Source of the DNA: Gonocerus acuteangulatus
Taxonomy: Eukaryota; Arthropoda; Insecta; Hemiptera; Coreidae
Reading direction: 5' to 3'
Assembly: GCA_946811695.1 (NCBI GenBank)
Contig: OX328124.1
Location: 91,848,176 to 91,912,175, forward strand
DNA length: 64,000 nucleotides
Shown here: piece by piece, positions 22,604 through 34,329 of the stretch
Layout: each line of letters opens with the position of its first letter
Numbering within the stretch: the first letter of the stretch is position 1
Program-made: the position numbers and the translations under genes
The notes under the pieces: generated by a model
What the model saw: only the letters and a program-made list of their open reading frames with translations
The model's database searches: none
Told to the model about the DNA's origin: nothing

Positions 22604-23252
22604 TGTGACGTGGCGCCCTGCGGGGAGTGAGAACCTGCTTTCTCTACCTCTTTGGACTGATAACGTTTCACGTTTTATATTTTATTTGGAATTCGCACCA
22701 CTTGTAAATGTTTACTATCCACAAAAGATAGTCAATTTTCTTCTCCATTTTGGATGTAACAGTTTCGTATATAATTTAAGATTTTTATTCTTCTGTTTTT
22801 TTTCCCCCGTGGTCGGTAGGCCTTGGAGGAGTGGCGTCGGTTCTAATGGGAGTCTGTGAGAAAATGGCGTAGAAGCAGGTGCTAAGGAAAAAAAGTTATT
22901 CTTTGCAAATATGAGGTTTCCAGCTTTTAAGGAGGGACTGAGGCGTCCTTTTTGTTAACAATGAAAATGAAGACCCAGTAGTACGAAGAGGCGGCATTTG
23001 TCTTCTCGGTTTATCGTTTTGGCCGAACATGTGATTGGAAATCCATGTGGTAGGCTTCTAGAGCATATTGTGGGACATATGAGTGAGTAACCCATCCATT
23101 TTATCTTCTACTGGATACCAGTCTCCACGTTTCATTTATCTCCAGGCCTCATTTAAATTTTTTTCTTCCTTTTGCCGTTCAAGTACTGCCATGAGTGCAA
23201 GTAACTATATTATTCAATACTTGGATAATATTGATTCTTCTTGTGATATTTT

Positions 23253-23287
<35 letters not shown>

Positions 23288-24232
23288 GCTTTTATTTAGA
23301 GTCTAATTTTGTTCTTCCCAGATTACTGATAGTATCTGGTGTGTATACATGTGTGGTTATCTATCGATACCTTTTGCTATATTATTCAATACTTGGATAA
23401 TATTGATTCTTCTTGTGATATTTTTATATATATATATATATATTTATGCTTTTATTTAGAGTCTAATTTTGTTCTTCCCAGATTACTGATAGTATCTGGT
23501 GTATATACATGTGTGTTTATCTATCGATACCTTTTGCTATATTATTCAATACTTGGATAATATTGATTCTTCTTGTGATATTTTTATGTATGTATATATA
23601 TATATATATTTATGCTTTTATTTAGAGTCTAATTTTGCTCTTCCCAGATTACTGATAGTATCTGGTGTATATACATGTGTGTTTATCTATCGATACCTTT
23701 TGCTATATTATTCAATACTTGAATGATATTGATTCGTCTTGTGATATTTCTATATATATATATATATATTTATGCTTTTATTAAGAGTCTAATTTCGTTC
23801 TTCCCAGATTACTGATAATATCTGGTGTATATGCATATGTGTTTATCTATCGATACCTTTTGCTATATTGTTCAGTATTGGAGTGATATTAGTTCTTCTT
23901 GTGATATTTAGAGTATATATATATTCATGCTTACCCTTTATTTGGGCATTTATTTATTTATTCTATTTATTTTTTTTGGTATTCATAGATATTTATTATA
24001 TTTAAGGTATATATATATGTGTACATGTATTTGTTGTCTTACTGGGAACATTTTGTACTTTATTTCAATATAGTTACCAGCTCTGGAGTATCTTGTTGTT
24101 TTCTTTTTTTTTTTATTTGGATCACCTGGGTTTCTACCTCATTGAACCTGGCTATCCGTTGTCTATCCGGATAAATTGTACCACCCCAGGTGTTGGTAAG
24201 TGAGTCTTTCACATTAAATTTATTTCGGTACA
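22604..24232 (+). repeat. 3' LTR, 1629 bp
   Basis: It matches the 5' LTR throughout by eye apart from one fewer TA unit near 23255-23283. It is followed by the right copy of the target duplication, ATTC (24233-24236). The internal tandem array lies at about 23206-23923. Confidence 0.95.
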
Positions 24233-24236
24233 ATTC

Positions 24237-25155
24237 AAATATACCCCTCAGGATTGTTTGACTGTATTCTGTCAAGTATGTTTTTTGGGATGGGCTTGGA
24301 TGTCATACCATTAATTTTGTATGCATAAGAGGAAAACCAATGGAAAGAAAAGAGAATACGGGTTCACGAGGCATGGAAAAAAAGATAAATAGAAGGAGAA
24401 TTTATCATTTCATTTAAATAATTAGTCAACGATGAAAAACGATTAAACATTTTAATTCTTCTACATATAGCTATTACTTGACACACCAGCAACATAAAGT
24501 ACAGGATATTTTCTAAAACATTCAATCAACTTTTCATTATCAAAATATTGTTAATAAGAATTTATCTGTTTTTATCTGTTGAATGTTTGATGATTGCAGT
24601 TCTAATTTGTGACTTTTACTTTATATTTTTGTGTGACTGATGCTTGTCGGAACTGATTAACAATAGCATGATGTGAGTAGTCTGTGTGAATCGTCCTTTA
24701 ATAAGCTGTTTAGCTATGGCCAAGATCAAATAAACAAATATTTTCATTCATGCATCAAGTGTGTGTGTGTGTGTATATATATAAATATATAAAAAAATGT
24801 TATCAGATGTTTCCTAGTTTCGAATCAGCTTGTAGTTTTAATTGAGAATTATATATAGATATATAGTGAGAATATTAAAAATTATTATTCTAATAGGAAA
24901 TAAAACTTAAGTAGGCGTCGACTTTTAAAACAGGATATGTCCAAATCCTAAAACTGTTCAGGGGACACAAAAACGTCTAAGCTAATGTAATTCTTTTAGG
25001 AAAATAATATTTACAAGGCCACAATAACATTCATTTCCTTATTCTTGATGAGATTTAACAATTTCCCCCCAAAAAAGTTCTTCCTGTGAGGAATACAATT
25101 TTTTTTTTTTAGAAAATAAATTATTTTGATAACAGAATAGACTTATGTTAAAGTT

Positions 25156-25197
<42 letters not shown>

Positions 25198-25388
25198 TTA
25201 TATATAAACTTAGCATACTTTACCTTAAATACTATTAATATTCCCAAAAAACAATTGAAATTAAAAAAAAAAAAAAAGTAAGAATGAAATTTGAAATAAC
25301 AAAGAATTCATTTCTATTTCTCTTATGTACTTTTTCAAATTTATTATTATTCTTTACAGTAATGTGAAATAATTAATTTGTTATATCA
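24237..25388 (-). repeat. Right arm of the large palindrome, distal part
   Basis: Reverse complement of 12048-13207, continuing the arm beyond the retrotransposon. Its TA array (about 25159-25193) is shorter than the left-arm copy (about 12241-12286), the main visible difference. The mirror match ends at 25388. Confidence 0.88.
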
Positions 25389-25395
25389 TGTGAAA

Positions 25396-25396
<1 letters not shown>

Positions 25397-25467
<71 letters not shown>
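25397..25467. repeat. (TA)n microsatellite just outside the palindrome
   Basis: Interrupted TA repeat (with GTA units) starting nine bases beyond the end of palindrome homology. Frames over it are low complexity. Confidence 0.9.
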
Positions 25468-25483
25468 GGTATATGTATGTGTG

Positions 25484-25505
25484 TTTCTGCAACCCCGTTG
25501 TCTCT

Positions 25506-25578
<73 letters not shown>

Positions 25579-25601
25579 AAGAGAGAACGGGGTTGCAGAA
25601 A
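25484..25601. mobile_element. MITE-like inverted repeat with a TA-array core
   Basis: TTTCTGCAACCCCGTTGTCT at the left is mirrored at the right by GAACGGGGTTGCAGAAA; arms are about 25-27 bp with two mismatches. The whole interior is an interrupted TA microsatellite. Either a small non-autonomous element was filled by TA expansion, or a TA cruciform has been flanked by an inverted duplication. Confidence 0.65.
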
Positions 25602-26707
25602 TCAAAAGTGAGCACCACACAAGTTTATGGTTTGTGTATTATAAATACAAATCAACTAATTCAAAGAAAATGTGATATTATATTAGTATATTGACTTATT
25701 GATTTCAATAGCACCATATTACTAACACTATGTTATTAAATATGAGAATGAATGGCATTATACAACAAAACGCATAGACAAATTCAGCAGGGGTTTCATT
25801 TAATATGTTATACTTCTCGAAAATTAAATGGGAAAGCACTTACAAATTGAAAAGTCCAACTCGCGCAAATTGCGCGTTTCCGTTCTTATCTTTTGTGTCA
25901 TTTGGAAAGCTGTGAATAGCAACAGTTAATATTTTGCCTTAATCTTTTGTGAAAAATGTAAACTGAAATTTCAAAGCGAAGCCAGATTTTAGGCGCCACA
26001 ACTGGAAACTAGCAATATCCTAAGAGGACATTACTCCATTTATGTACAGATTTCTTCGAATTAGATCGTTCTATCAGAAATCGCAAATGAACCTTCTTTG
26101 TAGGAAATTCAATAAGCTTTTGTATATATTCTTTACATTTAATACGGTTTCTCAACGGGTTTCGAGATGCTTACGAATATATCCGAAAAACCAAGGACAA
26201 ATACACAAAACACCAGGAGCCACGGAGTCATCCTTCCATGATAATGTTAAACTGAAATAAAACATATTTAACCCGTATATAACCCGTATTATTAATTATT
26301 TAGGTAACGTAACAAGAAGACAGTTCCTGTGAAAACATGCAAAAAATTGTGAAGGATGTTGTCTGAATTCTCGTGAAAGAATAATGACTATAATGGTGGG
26401 AATACCCTCCATTCATGGGAGCGAACACTCATTACGTATTCCCTTTATCCTCCGTCAGCTTATAACTACAATAACCGTAATAAGAATGGAAAATGTATAA
26501 TATCAGCTAGAACAATGAACAGCTATGTATATAAGGAACTCAAAAAAAAATAGTTTTCATTCATAGCGAAAACCGGGGGTTTCACGGATTTTAGCCACTT
26601 TCCTATCTATATGGGGGATCAGTTAATGATGTCGAACCGATGAGGCAAATCCGAATTTCTGACGTTTCATTATCTACTTTTATCCGAGTGCCCATACACG
26701 GAGAAGA
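25602..26707. other. Intergenic DNA, no gene recognised
   Basis: Only short frames (up to 72 codons) without domains. No repeat family is recognised. Confidence 0.5.
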
Positions 26708-26917
26708 AAACCTCAAGACTTGGTCTGCGCAGTCCAAACTTTGAGATATTTCTCACAATGAATGGTGCATCCATTAGGCCAAATTTGAACTAGACAGTCC
26801 ATCGAAGTGAATTAGAACTCCAATAGATTAACTGTACGTGTCTTGACAAGAGGAATTTTTGCTTCACATACAGTGGGCCTACTAAAACTGGACTGTGCAG
26901 TCCCGGACTTGAGGTTT
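26708..26917. repeat. Inverted repeat with GCAGTCC motifs
   Basis: AAACCTCAAG followed by CTGCGCAGTCC at the left is mirrored by GGACTGTGCAGTCC then CTTGAGGTTT at the right (arms about 32 bp, several mismatches). Further CAGTCCAAACCTTGCGG and GTGCAGTCTCGG variants continue to about 26990. It is a possible MITE of unknown family. Confidence 0.5.
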
Positions 26918-27502
26918 AGAAACTTATTGTGTGTGAGCTAGCCCATTCAGTCCAAACCTTGCGGTCTAAACTGTGCAGTCTCGGCCTAGCTACTTGAACC
27001 GAACGTTTATGGCCACCTTTAGACTCATGAAAAGACCGATAGGTCAAGTCTGTATTATCTGTTTGAGCTCTACCGTCAACAAACATTGTCCGATCTAGAT
27101 GAAATTTGGCAAAATAATACTTTGTGATAATCGAAACGTCAAGATACTCACAGAAACAAGAGACCCGCCGTTCCGAACACTATTCTATCGGCGAAATTTG
27201 CTTTAAAATAGTAGCTATTGCCGTTTTTCTTCCAGGTACATTTTTTTAAAGGAATTTTGACGTAGGAAATCGAATGAAACCATTTTCACGGCTATATATC
27301 TTGCCATTTTCGATAACACTTGAATAACTAGAACTTTGGCCTTGAGTACTCAAGAATGATAGAGGGGGTTTCCAAAAATTACACATTTTAAAAACTAGAA
27401 TACATGAATTGTGGTTAAGCCTGGAAAAGAGGGAGCATAAGAAACAAAAATCAGGAAACAAGTGTAACAGACATGAGCTGTTAGTCATTAAATGTTGAAA
27501 TG

Positions 27503-27800
27503 AGGTGTAGATAGTTAGTCGTCGAGATGATAAGCAGACAGGGAATAGTTGGGATTCGGCTAAGAACAAGAATCAGACTTTTGTAAGAATCTACATTTAG
27601 TACGTTTCGGCATTCTCTCTGGTTGCGTTCTTCAGCAATGAATGACTTGGGGATGGTGGCCAAAGCTAGCAATTAAGTGACGATGGTGAAAATATGCATC
27701 CATATTTTCACCATCGTCACTTAATAGCCGAAATGTTCTAAATGCAGACTTCTATGAAAATCTTATATTTGTTCTTAGTCGAATCCCAACTATTCCCTGA
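27503..27800. mobile_element. Foldback family with hammerhead-like arm, copy 1
   Basis: The left end runs TAGATAGTTAGTCGTCGAGA, then GGGAATAGTTGGGATTCGGC, and the right end carries the mirror image CGAATCCCAACTATTCCC. The arms meet at a perfect central inverted repeat, AATATTTTCACCATCGTCAC-type sequence around 27670-27724. On the minus strand the left arm holds a hammerhead-like core (27604-27635): CTGAAGA, a weak stem, GAAAC. The right arm keeps only GCCGAAATGTT. It shares ends with copies at 39.6, 56.1, 60.4 and 61.9 kb. Confidence 0.75.
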
Positions 27801-29824
27801 GTGCTTAAATATTTTCATATCTTGTAAAATAAATTGTTGACAGCTCGTGATATGTGAAAGCTAACCATCCAAAAGCCTACAAAACGCCCTACTAAAATGG
27901 TCTAATGGTCAATTTCGACAACCACCAGAGTCAGGAATATTGTTCTGACCATCATAATTGCACTTATTATTATCACGCTATTAAAACAAATAATTTAACT
28001 AAGAAAAATGGTAATTACAAAACTAATTAATCAATTACTACATTTCAGGAAAACTATTGTTTTGGAATCAACTGCGAATCTTTATTCATTGTTTACATCA
28101 GATTCTCACAGATTTAGAAACTTATAATGACCACCAACGGGGTCATCACCGAGACGAATTTTCTTATTAATTCAATAATTTATCTTTTTTTCGTTTTGTC
28201 TTTCTTTTTCGTTGAAATGTACGTAACATAAACGAAAAATTAATTTATTTTGCGAAACTGCACGTTACCATTCTTATCTGTTTTAGAGAAAGCTTGATTC
28301 AAACAAGACTCAGTATTACAAATTTAAATTCCTTCTCTATTTGGACATTACAATATTTCTACTATTTCATCTAAAACGTATGCGGAGACGATAATAACTT
28401 AGATAAAATCTAAATCGCATTTATCTGATCTCAATACACCGCCGTAATTAGAGAGGTTTAGATAGATACAGGTTTTTTATTCCTGGGAGATACTGCAGAG
28501 TTCTTCTGACCTAACAGTGGTTTGGTCATTTAGTAATTGATTCACATTTTTATGTTATTTATTGCTTTATCATACAGGCTTGAATGCTTTAATATTTCCA
28601 AAAATTTGTACATTGGTTCTGACGTGTCTTTTAAGAATACTGATGCAGCTTGTCGCTTATCAACTTCTCTGAAGCATCTAATGAATGTTCAGCAATCCTC
28701 CAATATGTGGCAAATAGTGAGAAGGACTTGGTGGGCTTCACAGATAGGATGAGAGTCCTTTGTTATGATATGGATGGAGGTTGGTTCAGATTTGAACATT
28801 TGAGATCCATCTGTATTTTTCATATTGAGCCCTTTCGCAATATAAGCTCTCTTCCTATATTTTTTTTTTTGAAAAACCTCCAGAAAGTCAGTAATATTGT
28901 TTTACGGTGTCTTCTTTTTCGGACTCTTTTGGGTCATATGTTTCGAACCGCAATCGGAATCGAGGATATTTGCTGATACATGATTTTTACAGAATTCCAT
29001 GATATCGGCATATCGTGCTGTTCCTTCACTATCTATATTAAGCACGGGAGGCCTCTAAATTCCTAAAATTGGCAAGGAGTTAATAGAAAATAGGCGTGAC
29101 ACTAGAAAGATGAAATGAAGCAAGTAACGATTTGATAAAGAAAGGCTGACCCAAAAAAGAGAAATTGTACCCATTGAGCCTGTAAAAAGGAAGTGCCCAT
29201 AAAAATGTCGTGATTCAGAACTAACTATATCCTCCCATTCTATTCCTGTTAACGCGTCAGTCAAACCCAACTAGGGTAAAACACCCACCAACGCAGTCAT
29301 AACTTACCTTTGAACTAACACCAAGCTAACAGTATACACAATTTATAAGAAAAAAAAGTATGTTATTTCATCAATATTACAGGAATTTTTCCACTTTTAA
29401 GTAAAGTTACCAGCCAAAATTACTTATATACCTATAGTCATATACTAGACTGAGAACTAACGTAAAAACTAAATAAAAAAAAACAAGTTTAGATAAACGT
29501 TTTTAAAAGAAAGGTTGAAATAATAATACACAAAACTTCAATGAAATCCCAAATCCCTGCCGCCAAGAAAGGTCGACGGGCTAGGACGAATGCAAATCTC
29601 TTCCTCATTGAATATGCAAATACATTCAAAAATGATTGTAAAAACTAACGACTAACTGGTTTGTGTTGTCCTTGGTAATGCCTCATTATATTCTTCCCCC
29701 TCAAATATATTGTAAATTAAAATTCCAAGTTCATCGAAAGCCGGTTAAGCAAGGGGATGGGATGATTTTATCGCACATTGCTTATTAAAACAAAAAAAAA
29801 ATAGTATTTATTCAACTTAATCTT
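27801..29824. other. Intergenic DNA, no gene recognised
   Basis: It contains AT-rich sequence and two overlapping short frames (28537-28976) with no domain. A stretch near 27865-27925 weakly resembles 33070-33130 and may be an old dispersed repeat. Confidence 0.45.
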
Positions 29825-29972
29825 TGATCATCGGGGTTTCGGTCTATGTTTTTATTCAATAAACCCACATTTTATAGTTAAAATGTATTTTATTAGCGCC
29901 TGATAAAATACATTTTAACTATAAAATTTGATTTTATTGAATAAAAACATAGACCGAAACCCCGACGATCAA
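29825..29972. mobile_element. MITE-like inverted repeat, 148 bp
   Basis: TGATCATCGGGGTTTCGGTC at the left is mirrored by GACCGAAACCCCGACGATCA at the right. The complementarity continues through TATGTTTTTATTCAATAAA and TTTATAGTTAAAATGTATTT, leaving only a few unpaired bases at the centre. Almost the entire element is one hairpin. Family unknown. Confidence 0.75.
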
Positions 29973-31200
29973 CTCTTTCTACTCCTCAACGGTCGACCAT
30001 GTCTTCTCAAACTTAATCTTTGGTGGATTATATGAGCCCAAAAGTCAAAGACACATGACATTTTTTCAAAAAATGAGATACAGGAATGGGTTGTCAACAC
30101 CGCAATCTTGAGGGTGGTGAAGAGATCCAAGAGATTTTCTTGACAGTTGGCTGCCACCTAGCTTGTGTTTTTTGAGTATTGTAACTTTTGTGATATTAAG
30201 CCCAGAAGGAAATTAAGGGGTGTATGTGCGGATTCTCCAATTATTTTGCATATTAATCATAAACCTCATGATGTAACTGTTATGTGTCATCTATGATAAA
30301 CAGGTAAGGACCTGATGATTCGTTTAGCATCATCGGAAGTCTAGTTTTTTCCCATTACCACATAAGTTCAACTTAGATTCCATTTTCTTAAAAACGTTGA
30401 GTTTGTTACTTAGAGCACTTGACCTCTGGGGGGGGCAAGGGTTTATTTTGCTGTTATGCCTAACGATTTTGAAAGAATTAATAGTCTTCTATTAATGTCA
30501 CGTAGTGATAATATTTGAATAAATACGCTACCATTCATTGCCATAGGAGGAGAAAGCACAGGCATTCAAAGTATTGAATCCAATACTACTGAATTATTCC
30601 GGATAGCAGGCTTTGTAATGGTGACAAGACGTGACATATCCGCAAACAGAAACTAGGCCATAGCTTATCAATATTAGAGCGACAGAGCTGCGTCCAGCTA
30701 AAAGCCAGATATCAAATGCATAAATATCACATCTACTATTCACCATCCAGGAGGGCTGGGAGCAGTATTCCATACAATGCAACAAGCTACATCTGTCAAA
30801 TGAAATCAATATAGCAGACCTTAGAACAAAATATCAATGGTAAATAAATATAAGTAGCAATTCTTATAGGTTTGTGCGTTAGTCATCTTGGGTCAGCGTT
30901 AGAGCACAACAATAATTTTAGAAATTCATAAATGTATTCGTACAATGAAGCAACTAAACAAGGACATATTATGGATACCGAACCACAAGAGTTGAAAGAA
31001 AAATGCAAGTTATGATCGAAGATAAACTAAAATATATTAAATGCAGGGGAGTCGTCCTCGAGAACATCAAGATTAACCAACTCCGCATTGGAATCTTTAG
31101 CTAACAATCATCATAACCATCTAACAATCTTTGACTAATCATTGGGCTAACTCCCCCTTTAAAATGTGATGTCAAAAAAGGAATCTAAATTCTATTCTGC
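29973..31200. other. Intergenic DNA, no gene recognised
   Basis: Short frames only, and a G run at about 30428-30435. Nothing recognisable. Confidence 0.45.
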
Positions 31201-31219
31201 CAAAGCTATTATATACAGT

Positions 31220-31223
<4 letters not shown>

Positions 31224-31281
<58 letters not shown>
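31224..31281. repeat. (TA)n microsatellite
   Basis: Pure TA array; overlapping tyrosine/isoleucine frames on both strands are artefacts. Confidence 0.92.
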
Positions 31282-31286
<5 letters not shown>

Positions 31287-31299
31287 GAATATCATGTCT

Positions 31300-33450
31300 G
31301 CAAACACTAACACCACAAGTGAAATATAACCCTTCTGCTATACGTAGGAGACGCCTTGTCGAGAATAGAAAAAATTGCATATTTCCTAAAAGAGGCCAAA
31401 TTATATAATGCGAAAAAGAATACAAAAAAAAAACAGAATTCATAAATATGAAATAATTAGATTAAAAAATAAATAAAAGAAATAAAGAAAGCTGATGCAA
31501 ATTTAAAATAATGATATTTGAATTGCAGGAATTTTATGTATATCAACCATACATAACATAGATCTAAAAAATCAAAGAATAGCTAAATCGGGGCAGTTAT
31601 ACTCCTCATTTTTTGTGACATTTTCTTTGTTTTAGAATCTCTGCCTTTTCTTTTATTTAATGCATCATAAACTGTTTACTTGACGCTTGTTTTGATCACA
31701 ACGGTAATGCTGTTGTGCTGTTACTTGGCTCAGTATGATTGCAGCAATACTAGGCTACCGCCTGGTAGACGGATTATACCCGTTGTCTTTGGCATTAAAC
31801 TCAGTTTGGCTTTCCAGTTACCACAATTCCAGCATACGAAAGAAACTGAGAGGTTCAGTTGAACCCAACTGATTTAGAAATGGAGAAAGTGTAGTAGAAG
31901 AATCAAATTATATTGGATTTGATGAGGTGTATAGATCTGGGGTTGGGAGTCCCTGAGGAAGAGGAGGGGTTGATCCCTCTCTGACGGAAACCAACATTCA
32001 TCCTATTGATTGGAGAACAAACGGGAGGGGACGTTTCGATCCATTTTCGGAGCAACGCCTTGGCTCTCGCTTAGAAACCGGAGACAGGAACTTTAATATA
32101 ATCCGAGAACAAATCCCGATAACACTGCTATTATATTGCAAATCCATTCAAAGCGTCAGCATGTCCACTGAAGTTAGGCATTTTACAAAAAAATCGTTCT
32201 CAGCTGGGATACTAATCCATGCAAAACCTAGAAATCCCGCACGAATACAGAATATAATAGTTCATCAAGAATAGTACGCCATTCCGACAGGTTGCATAAC
32301 TCATTTCAGACCAAAGTCCGACAGGTAATATTGAATAATGTGTAATGCAAAAAGAGGCCTTGTTTACTAAAATAAATTGATGGCACAACAGAAATTAACA
32401 GGTAAATAAATATGAAATCTAGTTAGTTTCTTTGTTTATTTGTTTTCAGGGTCAAAAATATCGTGGTTATGATTAGCCAAAAAGTTTATCGTAGTTAAAT
32501 ATTAAATTATTGCCTTTTTTATTTTATTTATTTTTTTTTTAACTGGCTCAATCTAAAAAAAATCTGGTAAATTTAACTTCTTATTTTCGGATACTATATA
32601 CAGCAAACCATTTACTTCTATATAGATTCTAAAGCACAATTTTAGAGTCCTTAACAAATAGCATTAAGATGTTCATCTCAAAAGGCCAAGATCAGAGATA
32701 AAAATCATTATGTAAAGAAGAATATAAAGAAAATTAAGGTCATGGTATTGTCTGCGTCAGAGCAGGATCTACAAGTGAGAGAAGAAGGATGGCGTGAAAG
32801 ATAATAATTCATGCAAGGACAGCGATGATCAGGGGGCCGCAGAGAGCATTCAAGGAGAGCTAGTATCCTTGTAGTGGAGATGGGATAATCTTAGACAGGG
32901 AATCCTAATATAACGAGCACGATTTGCAAGGAATTTTAACGTTTCAAAGCTGCAGGTATTGGTACTAGGGAAGGTGAAAGAACGGCTTCCTTTCTTCGTA
33001 TCGCAACATATTTTCTTCTAACTAAAAAAACTGATCGTTCCAATTTGTGTACAAGAGGTAGTCAATCATTCAAAAGTCTTACAAATGCCCTAAAAAAAGG
33101 ACCATACGTTAATTTTGATAGAACCGCTTCAGTTGGAACAGGACCTCGGATGTGTTTGATTCGGTTGACAGAAGACTACATCTTACGAATTTCGATTTTA
33201 TTCTCAAATCAGGAATAAGCAATAATGAAAACACGCTGAATTCTTGTTAAAGGGATGTTTTACTTTAATCCTCCTTTCTTCATAAAAAAAAAAGAAAAAA
33301 AAAAGAAAAAGTTTCCCAACTAGTTTTCGGCGTGAGTATTCAGAAACGGTGGATACAGTTGAAAAATGTCCAGGCTTTTGACATTCATTCGAACTATGAT
33401 ATTTAAATTGTGATTGCGCTTGGAGTTTATTAAGTACAATTAAAAAAATA
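31300..33450. other. Intergenic DNA, no gene recognised
   Basis: A 60-codon frame at 31680-31862 starts with a hydrophobic segment but starts and ends without other support. No repeat family is recognised. Confidence 0.45.
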
Positions 33451-33456
33451 AATTAC

Positions 33457-33705
33457 ATCGTCGATAGAAATGCAAAGTATCGAATGTGAAAATCACCAGT
33501 TTCCAGAGTGAAAATAATTTTGTTTTTTACTTTGCTTTTGGAAAGTCAAATAGTCGGCAGATTCGACCTTTTGACAGTTGTCCACTTTCACTGAGCGGAA
33601 TAAGATTCGGGAGTTTGTTGTCCATCAGTCCACCAGCAATCAGTAAAGATTGAAAATAAAAAATGCGTTTTTTCACATTCGATACTTTGCATTTGCAACG
33701 ACGAT
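33457..33705. mobile_element. MITE-like element, about 250 bp
   Basis: A 24-bp perfect inverted repeat (AATGCAAAGTATCGAATGTG plus four bases, 33469-33492) is mirrored at 33673-33696. The arms extend outward with CGTCG/CGACG to about 36 bp. The interior has no coding frame. No clear target duplication is seen. Confidence 0.65.
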
Positions 33706-33961
33706 ATATGGGATTTTTCTTTTTGTCTAAATATCTCGAAAACTGTTAGGAAGTCGTGGTAAGTGGAAAGCGACTGTTCGAAAGCTCACTAAACTTTCCA
33801 CAAAAAAAGGTTTGGAAGTAATTTTCGATATTACGATCTCAATTGGAGAAATAATTTCTTAAAATACCGAAAGTTTTAATTTCTACTTATAGCCCATTCA
33901 TTTAGAAAGAAACGTTTAAATATCACATGCATGAAATTTTTAGGGAAATATTCCCAACGGT

Positions 33962-34316
33962 CGCTATTTGTATTCCAATGGTCAACACTCTGCTATTTGT
34001 ATTCGCTATGTGTATTCCAATGGTCAACACTCTGCTATTTGTATTCGCTATTTGTATTCCAATGGTCAATTCTCTGCTATTTGTATTCGCTATTTGTATT
34101 CCAATGGTCAACACTCTGCTATTTGTATTCGCTATTTGTATTCCAATGGTCAACACTCTGCTATTTGTATTCGCTATTTGTATTCCAATGGTCAACACTC
34201 TGCTATTTGTATTCGCTATTTGTATTCCAATGGTCAACACTCTGCTATTTGTATTCCAATGGTCAACACTCTGCTATTTGTATTCGCTATTTGTATTCCA
34301 ATGGTCTACACTCTGC
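33962..34316 (+). repeat. 42-bp minisatellite, about 8-9 units
   Basis: The unit is TGTATTCCAATGGTCAACAC followed by TCTGCTATTTGTATTCGCTA and TT. Nearly all units are 42 bp; one near 34218-34246 is short by 13 bases and the last is diverged (GTCTACACTCTG). Since 42 is a multiple of three and the unit lacks stops, all three forward frames and one reverse frame stay open, giving repeated 14-residue peptides. I regard these as artefacts of the array. Confidence 0.95.
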
Positions 34317-34329
34317 GTAAAACTCAATA

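Larger units (their letters stand above)
16229..24232 (+). mobile_element. Complete Ty3/gypsy LTR retrotransposon, about 8.0 kb
   Basis: Order: 5' LTR, tRNA-Lys-type primer site, gag, pol (protease, reverse transcriptase, RNase H, integrase), polypurine tract, 3' LTR. The pol order with integrase last identifies Ty3/gypsy (Metaviridae). The LTRs begin TGTGACG and end ACA. They are flanked by the 4-bp duplication ATTC, and the mirror arm of the palindrome preserves the unoccupied site. The LTRs appear identical except for one TA unit in a microsatellite (1631 against 1629 bp), so insertion is recent. No env-like frame follows pol. The long LTR and tRNA-Lys primer recall the Osvaldo group of insects, but I cannot confirm that placement. 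Confidence 0.96.
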
